Below are positions 18,241 to 28,123 of a DNA stretch of 64,000 nt, piece after piece. The stretch lies in NCBI RefSeq assembly GCF_000981805.1, contig NZ_CP011132.1:992001-1056000 (forward strand), given 5' to 3'. Numbering within the stretch: the first letter of the stretch is position 1; the number at the start of each line of letters is the position of its first letter. The stretch is from Citrobacter amalonaticus Y19. GTDB lineage: Bacteria; Pseudomonadota; Gammaproteobacteria; Enterobacterales; Enterobacteriaceae. The position numbers and the translations under genes were made by a program. The notes below the pieces were generated by a model. That model saw nothing but the letters and a program-made list of their open reading frames with translations. It searched no databases and was not told where the DNA came from.

Positions 18241-18354
18241 ATATTCTTTCACTGTTGCTTATTTAAACATTTTAAGCTTTGCTTATTAAGGTAATAAACG
18301 AAGCGGCAAAAAAGGACAATTTTGCAACGGGTGATGGAGAGGGGAGAGAAAACA

Positions 18355-18897
18355 ATGCGAATTAAACCTGACGATAACTGGCGTTGGTATTATGACGAAG
18401 AGCATGACCGAATGATGCTCGATTTAGCCAATGGCATGTTATTTCGCTCGCGTTTTGCCCGTAAGATGCTCACCCCGGATGCATTCTCACCGTCCGGTTT
18501 TTGCGTCGATGACGCCGCGCTGTATTTCTCCTTTGAAGAAAAGTGCCGCGACCTTGAACTCTCTAAAGACCAGAAAGCAGAGCTGGTGCTTAATGCGCTG
18601 GTGGCCATCCGCTACCTGAAACCACAGATGCCGAAAAGCTGGCACTTTGTGGCGCACGGCGAAAACTGGTCGCCCGGAACCGGCGATGCGGCCTGCGTCT
18701 GGCTGAGCGATAGTCAGGAACAAATCAATCTGTTAGTGGTGGAGCCTGGCGAGAATGCGGCCCTGTGTTTGCTGGCGCAACCGGGCGTTGTTGTGGCTGG
18801 ACGCACCATGCAGCTTGGCGATGCGATTAAAATCATGAATGACCGGCTGAAGCCGCAGTTCCGTCCACACAGCTTCAGCCTGGAGCAGGCGGTTTAG
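18355..18897 (+). CDS. zapC: Cell division protein ZapC
   Basis: A cytoplasmic FtsZ-associated protein that promotes lateral bundling of FtsZ filaments. The start at 18355 (MRIKPDDNWRWYYDEEHDRM) gives 180 residues, equal to E. coli ZapC. An in-frame upstream start adds 11 residues that the family lacks. GGGGAGAGAAAACA supplies the ribosome binding site. Its stop overlaps that of the convergent ycbX by three bases (TTAG at 18894–18897). Confidence 0.95.
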   Translation: MRIKPDDNWRWYYDEEHDRMMLDLANGMLFRSRFARKMLTPDAFSPSGFCVDDAALYFSFEEKCRDLELSKDQKAELVLNALVAIRYLKPQMPKSWHFVAHGENWSPGTGDAACVWLSDSQEQINLLVVEPGENAALCLLAQPGVVVAGRTMQLGDAIKIMNDRLKPQFRPHSFSLEQAV

Positions 18898-20003
18898 AGC
18901 GCCAGCTTCAGCGCGGTTTTTGGCACACAGCTACAACTGAGGATGGTGCCATCATCACCAAGTGCTGATTTTTTCAGCGGGTTCACTTCGCCGTCCAGCA
19001 GTTTGATACGGCAGCAACCGCAAATCCCCGCCCGACACGAATAGGGAACCCGGATCCCCTGGTTTTCCAGTTGCTCAAGCAGTACCTGCTGATTGTTCCC
19101 CTGAAACGCCTGTCCTTGCCAGTCGATGGTGACGCTGGTGTCTGGCAGCTGCACGGCATCAACGGCGTCATCCTGAGCGGCAGCGCCGTACACCCGGGCC
19201 GGGCCGGTAGATAAAATTTCAACGTCATCGCCAACGCGCATCACCCCGCTGTTACGGGCTATCAGGTTCAGCCCGAAATCGACATCGCCATTGTCTGGTG
19301 CGGTTCGGAAAGTTTGCAGCGTCGCCAGCGGTTCGCCGGAGGGATGCTTTTGCCCTTTTTCCGGACTGACCGTGGTAAAAATACAGCGACTGCACGGCTT
19401 CGCCACATCAAAAATGACCTCGCCAATGCGGATCGCTTTCCAGCTGTCTTCTTCCCATGCGGTTGCCCCGGATACTACGATGTTCGGGCGGAACTGTTCA
19501 ACCTGTACACCCGCCGGACAGCGCTGCTGCAGGTCGCGCAGGGAGGAGTCATTCACCAGCAGGTAGGGAAAACCGTCGGCAAAGGAGAGCGGTACGCCTG
19601 CGTGGCGTTTAACCCGGCGGGTCAGTTGCGGCCCGACCCAACGCAGTTGCACGCTGCGGGAAAAGAAGCCGCTTAGCCACTGGTTGATAGCATCGGGGGC
19701 GATTCGTGCGGTGAAATGGTTACCCCAGACTTCCGTTGGCGCATCCTGGGTGGCGAAATCGGCAAACCGTACCTGCGCGCTGCTGCCGTCAGGCGCGGTT
19801 AAATGCAGGCCGTCATGTACGGGAGAGGGGGTAAAGCGCACCATTTGCGGAAACTGACGAGCGGTAATGAAGGTGCCATCAGCTTCGGTTAGCATAAAGA
19901 TACGATCGAAAGCCAGACCGCTGACGTCTGCCAGAGCGTGGGTCAACCCAATGCCGCGCATTGATTTGACGGGGTGGATGAAAAGTCTGGATAACGTCAA
20001 CAC
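18894..20003 (-). CDS. ycbX: MOSC-domain 2Fe-2S oxidoreductase YcbX
   Basis: An mARC-like molybdenum-cofactor enzyme which in E. coli detoxifies N-hydroxylated base analogues such as 6-hydroxylaminopurine. N-terminal MOSC beta-barrel (LFIHPVKSMRGIGL), the core MOSC domain with the conserved cysteine in KPCSRCIFTTV, and a C-terminal plant-type ferredoxin domain (CRAGICGCC … CSCVP). I choose the GTG at 20003, which gives 369 residues as in E. coli and has AGGGA 7 bases upstream; a TTG five codons earlier is possible. Here the ferredoxin loop reads GICGCC rather than GICGSC, adding an extra cysteine. Confidence 0.93.
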   Translation of the reverse strand: MLTLSRLFIHPVKSMRGIGLTHALADVSGLAFDRIFMLTEADGTFITARQFPQMVRFTPSPVHDGLHLTAPDGSSAQVRFADFATQDAPTEVWGNHFTARIAPDAINQWLSGFFSRSVQLRWVGPQLTRRVKRHAGVPLSFADGFPYLLVNDSSLRDLQQRCPAGVQVEQFRPNIVVSGATAWEEDSWKAIRIGEVIFDVAKPCSRCIFTTVSPEKGQKHPSGEPLATLQTFRTAPDNGDVDFGLNLIARNSGVMRVGDDVEILSTGPARVYGAAAQDDAVDAVQLPDTSVTIDWQGQAFQGNNQQVLLEQLENQGIRVPYSCRAGICGCCRIKLLDGEVNPLKKSALGDDGTILSCSCVPKTALKLAL

Positions 20004-20100
20004 GGTACGGTCCCTCAAAAGAAATAAGCCCTCAACTTTATGACATAGCGCCCATATTAGCTATAATGCGCAGCAATTTTCTTCGAGTATAAGTGACGCT

Positions 20101-22209
20101 ATGAATTCTTTGTTTGCCAGTACGGCCCGTGGGCTGGAAGAGCTGTTAAAAACTGAACTGGAAAGCCTCGGCGCCGTGGCGTGCCAGGTGGTTCAGGGTG
20201 GGGTCCATTTCCAGGGCGACACCCGGCTTGTCTACCAGAGCCTGATGTGGAGTCGCCTGGCCTCGCGCATTATTTTACCGTTGGGTGAGTGCAAAGTTTA
20301 CAGTGACTTAGACCTTTACCTTGGCGTGCAGGCGATCGACTGGACGGCGATGTTCAATCCGGGGGCGACCTTTGCCGTCCATTTCAGCGGGCTGAACGAC
20401 ACCATTCGTAACAGCCAGTACGGCGCGATGAAAGTCAAAGATGCGATTGTCGATGCCTTCACGCGTAAAAATCTGCCGCGTCCGAATGTCGATCGCGAAT
20501 CGCCAGACATTCGCGTGAACGTCTGGCTGAATAAAGACACGGCCAGCATTGCGCTGGATTTAAGCGGTGATGGTCTGCATCTGCGCGGCTATCGCGATCG
20601 CACCGGTCTGGCGCCGATCAAAGAAACACTGGCAGCGGCGATTGTGATGCGCTCTGGCTGGCAGCCGGGGACGCCGCTGCTCGACCCGATGTGTGGGTCG
20701 GGGACGCTGCTGATTGAAGCGGCCATGTGGGCGACCGATCGCGCACCGGGCTTACACCGTGGTCGCTGGGGTTTTAGCGGCTGGGCGCAGCATGACGACG
20801 CTATCTGGCAGGAGGTCAAGGCGCAAGCGCAAACCCGTGCCCGCAAAGGTCTGGCTGAATACACTTCGCATTTTTATGGTTCTGACAGCGATGCCCGCGT
20901 GATTGAACGCGCGCGTAGCAACGCCCGCCGTGCGGGTATTGGCGAGCTGATCACCTTCGAAGTGAAAGACGTGGCGAAGCTGAGCAATCCGCTGCCGAAG
21001 GGGCCTTACGGGACGGTGATCAGCAACCCGCCTTATGGCGAGCGTCTGGACAGCGAGCCGGCGCTGATTGCGCTGCACAGTCTGCTGGGCCGCACCATGA
21101 AGAACCAGTTCGGCGGCTGGAACCTCTCCCTGTTCAGCGCCTCACCGGATCTGCTGAGCAGTCTGCAACTGCGTGCTGATAAGCAATTCAAAGCGAAAAA
21201 CGGTCCGCTGGACTGCGTGCAGAAAAACTACCATGTGGCGGAAAGCACGCCGGACAGCAAACCGGCGACGGTGGCGGAAGACTACGCTAACCGCCTGCGC
21301 AAGAACATCAAGAAGCTGGAAAAATGGGCGCGTCAGGAAGGGATTGAATGCTACCGCCTGTACGATGCCGATCTGCCGGAATACAACGTCGCGGTGGATC
21401 GCTACGCTGACTGGGTAGTGATTCAGGAGTACGCCCCGCCGAAAACCATCGATGCGCAGAAAGCGCGCCAGCGTCTGTTTGATATCATTGCGGCCACGCT
21501 GTCAGTGCTGGAAATTGCGCCGAACAAACTGGTGCTGAAAACCCGTGAACGGCAGAAAGGGAAAAACCAGTATCAGAAGATGAACGAGAAGGGGGAATTC
21601 ATTGAGGTGGGCGAATACAACGCGCGCCTGTGGGTGAACCTCACCGATTATCTGGATACCGGTCTGTTCCTCGATCACCGTATCGCACGACGGATGCTGG
21701 GACAGATGAGCAACGGGAAAGACTTCCTCAACCTGTTCTCCTACACCGGCAGCGCCAGCGTGCACGCAGGTTTAGGCGGCGCGCGCAGCACCACGACGGT
21801 CGATATGTCGCGTACTTATCTGGAGTGGGCGGAGCGTAACCTGCGTCTGAACGGCCTCAGCGGCCGCGCGCATCGGCTGATTCAGGCCGACTGCCTGGCC
21901 TGGCTGCGTGAAGCCAATGAACAGTTTGATCTGATTTTTATCGATCCCCCGACGTTCTCCAACTCGAAACGGATGGAGGACGCCTTTGACGTCCAGCGCG
22001 ATCATCTGGCGCTGATGAAAGATCTGAAACGTCTGCTGCGTAAAGGCGGCACGATCATGTTCTCCAACAATAAACGCGGATTCCGTATGGATCTGGACGG
22101 TCTGGCGGCGCTGGGACTGAAAGCACAAGAAATCACCCAAAAAACGCTTTCCCAGGACTTTGCCCGTAACCGTCAAATCCACAACTGCTGGCTGATTACC
22201 GCCGCCTGA
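20101..22209 (+). CDS. rlmL: 23S rRNA methyltransferase RlmKL (fused G2069 and G2445 enzymes)
   Basis: A bifunctional enzyme of 702 residues. The N-terminal half has a THUMP domain and a Rossmann methyltransferase with motif IV NPPYGER (RlmL, m2G2445). The C-terminal half has a second methyltransferase with DPPTFSNSKRM (RlmK, m7G2069) and SAM-binding LFSYTGSASVHAGLGGA. In many bacteria these are separate proteins; the fusion is normal for Gammaproteobacteria. uup starts 12 bases downstream and is probably co-transcribed. Confidence 0.97.
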   Translation: MNSLFASTARGLEELLKTELESLGAVACQVVQGGVHFQGDTRLVYQSLMWSRLASRIILPLGECKVYSDLDLYLGVQAIDWTAMFNPGATFAVHFSGLNDTIRNSQYGAMKVKDAIVDAFTRKNLPRPNVDRESPDIRVNVWLNKDTASIALDLSGDGLHLRGYRDRTGLAPIKETLAAAIVMRSGWQPGTPLLDPMCGSGTLLIEAAMWATDRAPGLHRGRWGFSGWAQHDDAIWQEVKAQAQTRARKGLAEYTSHFYGSDSDARVIERARSNARRAGIGELITFEVKDVAKLSNPLPKGPYGTVISNPPYGERLDSEPALIALHSLLGRTMKNQFGGWNLSLFSASPDLLSSLQLRADKQFKAKNGPLDCVQKNYHVAESTPDSKPATVAEDYANRLRKNIKKLEKWARQEGIECYRLYDADLPEYNVAVDRYADWVVIQEYAPPKTIDAQKARQRLFDIIAATLSVLEIAPNKLVLKTRERQKGKNQYQKMNEKGEFIEVGEYNARLWVNLTDYLDTGLFLDHRIARRMLGQMSNGKDFLNLFSYTGSASVHAGLGGARSTTTVDMSRTYLEWAERNLRLNGLSGRAHRLIQADCLAWLREANEQFDLIFIDPPTFSNSKRMEDAFDVQRDHLALMKDLKRLLRKGGTIMFSNNKRGFRMDLDGLAALGLKAQEITQKTLSQDFARNRQIHNCWLITAA

Positions 22210-22221
22210 AAGGATAAATAA

Positions 22222-24129
22222 ATGTCATTAATCAGTATGCATGGCGCATGGCTGTCGTTCAGCGACGCGCCGCTTCTCGATAATGCAGAACTGCATATCG
22301 AAGATAACGAACGTGTCTGTCTGGTAGGCCGTAACGGCGCCGGAAAATCCACGCTGATGAAGATCCTCAACCGTGAACAGGGTCTGGACGATGGGCGTAT
22401 TATTTATGAGCAGGATCTGATCGTTGCCCGTTTGCAGCAGGATCCACCGCGTAACGTGGAAGGCACCGTTTATGATTTTGTGGCGGAAGGGATTGAAGAA
22501 CAGGCGGAATACCTCAAGCGTTATCACGACATTTCACGTCTGGTGATGACCGACCCGAGCGACAAGAACCTGAATGATCTGGCGAAGGTGCAGGAGCAGC
22601 TCGATCACCACAATCTGTGGCAACTGGAAAATCGAATCAACGAAGTGCTGGCGCAGTTAGGATTGGATCCTAATGCGGCGTTGTCGTCGCTGTCCGGCGG
22701 TTGGCTGCGTAAAGCGGCGCTGGGTCGCGCGCTGGTCAGTAATCCGCGCGTTCTGCTGCTGGATGAACCGACCAACCACCTCGATATTGAAACCATTGAC
22801 TGGCTGGAAGGATTCCTGAAATCGTTCAACGGGACGATCATTTTTATCTCCCACGACCGTTCTTTTATTCGCAATATGGCGACCCGCATTGTCGATCTCG
22901 ATCGTGGCAAGCTGGTGACCTATCCGGGGAATTACGATCAGTACCTGGTCGAGAAAGAAGAAGCGCTGCGTGTGGAAGACCTTCAGAATGCCGAGTTTGA
23001 TCGCAAGCTGGCGCAAGAAGAAGTGTGGATCCGCCAGGGCATCAAAGCCCGCCGTACCCGTAATGAAGGTCGCGTGCGGGCGCTGAAAGCGATGCGCCGC
23101 GAACGCAGCGAACGCCGCGAAGTGATGGGGACGGCGAAGATGCAGGTCGAAGAGGCCTCCCGCTCCGGTAAGATAGTCTTCGAAATGGAGAACGTGGATT
23201 ATCAGGTCGATGGCAAACAGTTAGTGAAAGACTTCTCTGCTCAGGTACAACGCAGCGATAAAATTGCGCTGATCGGTCCTAACGGCTGCGGTAAAACCAC
23301 GCTGCTGAAGCTGATGTTAGGCCAGTTGCCGCCGGACAGCGGTCGCATCCACGTCGGTACGAAACTGGAAGTGGCCTATTTCGATCAGCACCGTGCCGAA
23401 CTGGATCCGGACAAGACGGTAATGGACAACCTCGCGGAAGGCAAGCAGGAGGTGATGGTTAACGGTAAACCGCGCCATGTGCTCGGCTATTTGCAGGACT
23501 TTCTGTTCCATCCGAAGCGGGCGATGACCCCGGTGCGCGCACTGTCGGGCGGTGAGCGAAATCGTCTGCTGCTGGCGCGTCTTTTTCTGAAACCCAGCAA
23601 TCTGTTGATTCTCGATGAACCAACCAACGATCTCGACGTCGAAACGCTGGAGTTGCTGGAAGAGCTGATTGATGGTTATCAGGGCACGGTGTTACTGGTG
23701 AGCCACGATCGTCAGTTTGTCGACAATACGGTGACCGAGTGCTGGATTTTTGAAGGCAACGGGAAGATTGGTCGTTATGTCGGCGGTTATCACGATGCGC
23801 GTGGCCAACAGGAACAGCATCTGGCGTTTAAACAGCCCGCGGCGAAAAAAACTGAGGAAGTAGTTGCCCCGAAAGCAGAAATTGTAAAACGCGGCAGTAG
23901 CAAACTAAGCTATAAACTGCAGCGCGAACTGGAACAGTTACCGCAGTTGCTGGAAACGCTGGAAGCGAAACTGGACGCGTTGCAGGCACAGGTTGCTGAC
24001 GCCGCCTTTTTCAGCCAGCCGCATGAGAAGACACAGCAGGTTTTGGCCGATCTGGCAAAAGCGGAACAAGAACTTGAGCAGGCCTTTGAGCGCTGGGAGT
24101 ATCTTGAAGCCTTAAAGAATGGCGCATAA
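22222..24129 (+). CDS. uup: ABC-F family ATPase Uup
   Basis: A cytosolic ABC-F protein of 635 residues with no membrane domain, linked in E. coli to ribosome function and to suppression of transposon excision. Two ATPase cassettes: Walker A GRNGAGKST (36–44) with LSGGWLRK and LLLDEPTNHLD, then GPNGCGKTT with LSGGERNR and LILDEPTNDLD. A linker with dense arginines lies between them, and a C-terminal coiled coil (about 560–635) ends the protein. An AAAGGATAAATA ribosome binding site precedes the ATG. Confidence 0.97.
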   Translation: MSLISMHGAWLSFSDAPLLDNAELHIEDNERVCLVGRNGAGKSTLMKILNREQGLDDGRIIYEQDLIVARLQQDPPRNVEGTVYDFVAEGIEEQAEYLKRYHDISRLVMTDPSDKNLNDLAKVQEQLDHHNLWQLENRINEVLAQLGLDPNAALSSLSGGWLRKAALGRALVSNPRVLLLDEPTNHLDIETIDWLEGFLKSFNGTIIFISHDRSFIRNMATRIVDLDRGKLVTYPGNYDQYLVEKEEALRVEDLQNAEFDRKLAQEEVWIRQGIKARRTRNEGRVRALKAMRRERSERREVMGTAKMQVEEASRSGKIVFEMENVDYQVDGKQLVKDFSAQVQRSDKIALIGPNGCGKTTLLKLMLGQLPPDSGRIHVGTKLEVAYFDQHRAELDPDKTVMDNLAEGKQEVMVNGKPRHVLGYLQDFLFHPKRAMTPVRALSGGERNRLLLARLFLKPSNLLILDEPTNDLDVETLELLEELIDGYQGTVLLVSHDRQFVDNTVTECWIFEGNGKIGRYVGGYHDARGQQEQHLAFKQPAAKKTEEVVAPKAEIVKRGSSKLSYKLQRELEQLPQLLETLEAKLDALQAQVADAAFFSQPHEKTQQVLADLAKAEQELEQAFERWEYLEALKNGA

Positions 24130-24143
24130 TTAAGGAGCACACC

Positions 24144-25397
24144 ATGTGCGAACATCACCATGCCGCAAAGCACATTTTGTGCTCGCAGTGTGACATGCTG
24201 GTGGCATTGCCCCACCTTGAGCATGGACAGAAAGCGGCATGTCCGAGATGTGGCACAACATTGACGATTATGTGGGACGCACCGAGACAGCGTCCCACCG
24301 CGTATGCGTTAGTCGCGCTGTTCATGTTGCTTTTATCGAATCTGTTCCCCTTTGTGAATATGAATGTCGCAGGGGTGAGCAGTGAAGTGACTCTGATGGA
24401 AATCCCCGGCGTTCTCTTTTCGGAAGATTACGCCAGTCTCGGCACCTTCTTTTTACTTTTCGTCCAACTGGTTCCGGCTTTTTGCCTGCTAACCATTCTG
24501 CTGTTGGTGAATCGGGTACAAATGCCCGATCGGCTCAAAGCCCAGCTGGCGCGAATTTTATTTCAGTTGAAGAGCTGGGGAATGGCGGAGATTTTCCTCG
24601 CTGGCGTGCTGGTGAGTTTCGTCAAACTGATGGCGTACGGCGATATCGGCGTCGGCAGTAGCTTTATTCCCTGGTGCTTCTTCTGCATTCTGCAACTGCG
24701 CGCGTTTCAGTGTGTTGACCGCCGCTGGCTGTGGGATGACATTGCTCCCATGCCAGCGATTAAGCAAAGTTTAACGCCCGGCGTTCCCGGCATTCGTCAG
24801 GGATTGCGCTCCTGCTCCTGCTGCACGGCTATCCTTGCGGCGGATGAGCACCTTTGCCCGCGCTGTGAGACGAAAGGCTATGTGCGGCGCAGAAACAGCC
24901 TGCAATGGACGCTGGCATTACTGTTCACGTCTATCATGCTGTATCTGCCGGCCAATATTCTGCCGATCATGATAACCGACTTACTGGGGTCAAAGCTGCC
25001 TTCCACCATTATTGAGGGGGTGGTTTTAATCTGGAGCGAAGGCTCATACCCGGTGGCGGCGGTGATTTTCATCGCCAGTATCATGGTGCCGACGCTAAAA
25101 ATGATCGCGATTGCCTGGTTATGTTGGGACGCCAAAGGACACGGCAAGCGTGACAGTGAACGGATGCATTTGATTTACGAAGTGGTGGAGTTTGTTGGTC
25201 GCTGGTCAATGATTGATGTGTTTGTTATCGCCGTGCTCTCTGCGCTGGTGCGCATGGGAGGTTTGATGAATATTTATCCAGCAATGGGTGCATTGATGTT
25301 TGCTTTAGTCGTCATTATGACAATGTTTTCTGCGATGACATTTGATCCGCGTCTGTCGTGGGATCGTGAACCAGAACCAGACCATGAGGAGTCCTGA
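24144..25397 (+). CDS. pqiA: Intermembrane lipid-transport membrane protein PqiA
   Basis: An integral inner membrane protein of 417 residues, first gene of pqiABC. Two zinc-ribbon motifs (CSQCDMLV…CPRCG and CSCCTAIL…CPRCE) precede two PqiA domains of four membrane segments each. With PqiB and PqiC it forms a tunnel-like MCE complex thought to move lipids between inner and outer membranes. In E. coli the operon is paraquat (SoxRS) inducible. It begins 14 bases after uup. Confidence 0.95.
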   Translation: MCEHHHAAKHILCSQCDMLVALPHLEHGQKAACPRCGTTLTIMWDAPRQRPTAYALVALFMLLLSNLFPFVNMNVAGVSSEVTLMEIPGVLFSEDYASLGTFFLLFVQLVPAFCLLTILLLVNRVQMPDRLKAQLARILFQLKSWGMAEIFLAGVLVSFVKLMAYGDIGVGSSFIPWCFFCILQLRAFQCVDRRWLWDDIAPMPAIKQSLTPGVPGIRQGLRSCSCCTAILAADEHLCPRCETKGYVRRRNSLQWTLALLFTSIMLYLPANILPIMITDLLGSKLPSTIIEGVVLIWSEGSYPVAAVIFIASIMVPTLKMIAIAWLCWDAKGHGKRDSERMHLIYEVVEFVGRWSMIDVFVIAVLSALVRMGGLMNIYPAMGALMFALVVIMTMFSAMTFDPRLSWDREPEPDHEES

Positions 25398-25401
25398 CAA
25401 C

Positions 25402-27042
25402 ATGGAATCTAAAAGTGGGGAAGCCAAAATCCAGAAGGTAAAAAACTGGTCTCCCGTGTGGATTTTTCCCATCGTCACTGCGCTCATTGGGGCATGGGTT
25501 CTGTTCTATCACTACAGCCATCAGGGACCAGAAGTAACCCTGATTACCACCAATGCCGAGGGCATTGAGGGCGGAAAAACCACCATTAAAAGCCGCAGTG
25601 TTGACGTGGGCGTGGTCGAAAGCGCCACGTTGACCGACGATCTGACGCACGTTGAAATTAAAGCGCGGCTGAACGCCGGTATGGAAAAACTGCTGCACAA
25701 AGACTCCGTATTCTGGGTGGTGAAACCGCAGGTTGGGCGCGAAGGGATCAGCGGCTTAGGCACGCTGCTTTCTGGTGCCTATATCGAATTACAGCCGGGT
25801 AATAAAGGCAGCAAACTGGAGAAGTATGATCTGCTGGATTCACCTCCACTGGCACCGCCAGATGCCAAAGGGATCCGCGTGGTGCTTGACAGCAAAAAAG
25901 CCGGGCAACTGAGTCCGGGCGATCCGGTTCTGTTTCGTGGCTATCGCGTCGGATCGGTAGAAACCAGCACCTTTGATCCGCAAAAACGCAGCATCAGCTA
26001 TCAACTGTTCATCAATGCGCCAAACGATCGTCTGGTCACCAGCAACGTCCGTTTCTGGAAAGACAGCGGGATTGCGGTTGATCTGACATCAGCCGGGATG
26101 CGGGTGGAAATGGGATCGCTGACGACGTTGTTTGGCGGAGGCGTCAGCTTTGATGTGCCTGAAGGGCTTGAACAGGGACAGCCGGTTGCCGAGAAGGCCG
26201 CCTTCAGCCTGTATGACGATCAGAAAAGTATTCAGGATTCGTTGTTCACCGAACACATCGATTACCTGATGTTCTTCAAAGATTCGATTCGGGGTCTGCA
26301 ACCGGGCGCGCCGCTGGAGTTCCGTGGTATTCGCCTGGGGACCGTGAGTAAAGTGCCGTTCTTCGCGCCGAATATGCGCCAGGCGTTTAACAACGATTAC
26401 CGCATTCCGGTGCTGGTGCGCATTGAACCCGAGCGGCTGAAAGCACAACTGGGTGAGGAAACGGACGTGGGGGCTCACCTGGCCGACCTGCTGAAACGGG
26501 GCTTACGCGGTTCGTTGAAAACGGGGAACCTGGTAACCGGGGCGCTGTATGTCGATCTGGACTTCTACCCGAAAGAGCCGCCGATTACCGGCATCCGCGA
26601 GTTTGGCGGCTATCAGATCATTCCGACGGTGAGCGGCGGTCTGGCGCAAATTCAGCAGCGGTTGATGGAAGCGCTGGATAAGATCAACAATCTGCCGTTG
26701 AATCCGATGATTGAGCAGGCCACCAATACGCTTACGGAAAGCCAGCGCACGATGAAACATCTGCAAACGACGCTGGATAACATGAACAAGATTACCTCCA
26801 GTCAGTCGATGCAGCAGCTGCCGGCGGATATGCAGAACACGTTGCGTGAACTGAACCGTAGCATGCAGGGCTTCCAGCCTGGCTCCGCCGCCTACAACAA
26901 GATGGTGGCCGATATGCAACGTCTTGATCAGGTGCTCCGCGAGCTACAGCCGGTGCTGAAAACGCTGAATGATAAGAGCAACGCGCTGGTGTTTGAAGCG
27001 AAGGACAAGAAAGATCCAGAGCCGAAGAGGGCGAAACAATGA
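25402..27042 (+). CDS. pqiB: MCE-domain lipid-transport protein PqiB
   Basis: A periplasm-spanning protein anchored by one N-terminal membrane segment (WSPVWIFPIVTALIGAWVLF), with three consecutive MCE domains (about residues 45–130, 160–220 and 285–395) and a C-terminal helical needle (about 430–520). The start at 25402 (MESKSGEAKIQKVKNW) gives 546 residues as in E. coli and follows GAGGAGTCC; the longer in-frame option overlaps pqiA. It starts 5 bases after the pqiA stop. Confidence 0.95.
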   Translation: MESKSGEAKIQKVKNWSPVWIFPIVTALIGAWVLFYHYSHQGPEVTLITTNAEGIEGGKTTIKSRSVDVGVVESATLTDDLTHVEIKARLNAGMEKLLHKDSVFWVVKPQVGREGISGLGTLLSGAYIELQPGNKGSKLEKYDLLDSPPLAPPDAKGIRVVLDSKKAGQLSPGDPVLFRGYRVGSVETSTFDPQKRSISYQLFINAPNDRLVTSNVRFWKDSGIAVDLTSAGMRVEMGSLTTLFGGGVSFDVPEGLEQGQPVAEKAAFSLYDDQKSIQDSLFTEHIDYLMFFKDSIRGLQPGAPLEFRGIRLGTVSKVPFFAPNMRQAFNNDYRIPVLVRIEPERLKAQLGEETDVGAHLADLLKRGLRGSLKTGNLVTGALYVDLDFYPKEPPITGIREFGGYQIIPTVSGGLAQIQQRLMEALDKINNLPLNPMIEQATNTLTESQRTMKHLQTTLDNMNKITSSQSMQQLPADMQNTLRELNRSMQGFQPGSAAYNKMVADMQRLDQVLRELQPVLKTLNDKSNALVFEAKDKKDPEPKRAKQ

Positions 27043-27602
27043 AAAAGTGGCTAGTGGTGGCGATGGCATTCTGGCTGACGTCGTGCAGTTCCAGTGGCGA
27101 TAACAAAAGCTATTACCAGCTTCCTGTCGCGCAGGGTGGCGTGCAAAGTACCGCAAGCCAGGGTAACCGTCTGCTGTGGGTCGAGCAGGTTGCGGTGCCA
27201 GATTATCTGGCCGGAAATGGCGTGGTCTATCAGACCAGCGATGTGCAGTACGCGATCGCCAATAACAATCTGTGGGCCAGCCCGCTGGATCAGCAATTGC
27301 GTAACACGCTGGTTGCCAATCTGAGTTCGCAACTGCCGGGCTGGGTGGTGGCGTCTCAACCGTTGGGCAGCGTGCAGGACACGCTCAATGTAACGGTAAC
27401 CGGCTTCCACGGTCGCTATGATGGTAAGGTGGTGGTCAGCGGTGAGTGGCTGCTTAACCATCAGGGACGTCTCATTAAGCGTCCGTTCCACATTGAAGCC
27501 GTTCAGACGCAGGATGGCTACGATGAGATGGTGAAAGTGCTGGCCACCGTCTGGAGCCAGGAAGCTGCGGCGATCGCCCAGGAGCTGAAGAGCATTCCAT
27601 AG
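27039..27602 (+). CDS. pqiC: Outer membrane lipoprotein PqiC (YmbA)
   Basis: A 187-residue lipoprotein of the ABC-type transport auxiliary (DUF330) family. The lipobox LTSC places the lipidated cysteine at residue 16; serine at +2 predicts sorting to the outer membrane, where PqiC docks PqiB. It overlaps pqiB by 4 bases (ATGA). A terminator follows, so rmf is separately expressed. Confidence 0.94.
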   Translation: MKKWLVVAMAFWLTSCSSSGDNKSYYQLPVAQGGVQSTASQGNRLLWVEQVAVPDYLAGNGVVYQTSDVQYAIANNNLWASPLDQQLRNTLVANLSSQLPGWVVASQPLGSVQDTLNVTVTGFHGRYDGKVVVSGEWLLNHQGRLIKRPFHIEAVQTQDGYDEMVKVLATVWSQEAAAIAQELKSIP

Positions 27603-27620
27603 TTTAAATTTTTGTAAATA

Positions 27621-27659
27621 AAACCGTCTCAGACAGCGCGTTTGGGGCGGTTTTTTTTT
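27621..27659 (+). terminator. Rho-independent terminator of the pqi operon
   Basis: AAAACCG…CGGTTTT with an inner imperfect GC stem (CGTCT…GGGGCGG) and a long run of T, 20 bases past the pqiC stop. Confidence 0.82.
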
Positions 27660-27858
27660 ACCGATGGGATGACCCAGGAACTTGTTCCGGCTCACATTTT
27701 TTGTACAACTGGGTTTTTCGCTAGCTCACAAATATGACACCCGTGTGAATTTTGTACATTGACGGAACTGGGGATTCGCGGTATTCGTTTAGTGTGATTG
27801 CACACTTCGTAATCACTGTTATCTTTTCCACCAGATATAAGTATGAGGGAAACGAGGC

Positions 27859-28026
27859 ATGAAGAGACAAAAACGAGATCGCCTGGAACGGGCACATCAA
27901 CGTGGTTATCAAGCCGGTATTGCCGGACGTTCGAAAGAAATGTGTCCCTATCAGACGCTGAATCAGAGATCGTATTGGCTGGGAGGCTGGCGAGAAGCCA
28001 TGGCTGACAGGGTGGTAATGGCCTGA
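27859..28026 (+). CDS. rmf: Ribosome modulation factor
   Basis: A 55-residue basic protein (MKRQKRDRLERAHQRGYQAG … WREAMADRVVMA) that pairs 70S ribosomes into inactive 100S dimers in stationary phase. The sequence is essentially that of E. coli RMF. AACGAGG precedes the ATG. The 256-base gap upstream should carry its growth-rate and ppGpp-controlled promoter. A strong terminator follows. Confidence 0.96.
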   Translation: MKRQKRDRLERAHQRGYQAGIAGRSKEMCPYQTLNQRSYWLGGWREAMADRVVMA

Positions 28027-28044
28027 TTCTGTCTCTTTAAAAAA

Positions 28045-28069
28045 GAAACCTCCGCTGTGCGGAGGTTTC
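28045..28069. terminator. Terminator between rmf and fabA
   Basis: A perfect 11-bp stem GAAACCTCCGC / GCGGAGGTTTC with a TGT loop, preceded by an A tract and followed by CGCCTTTT. It lies between convergent rmf and fabA. Confidence 0.9.
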
Positions 28070-28123
28070 GCCTTTTATAACCAGTGATAAACGGCGCAGT
28101 CTGGCCATTTACCGGGTCAGTCA

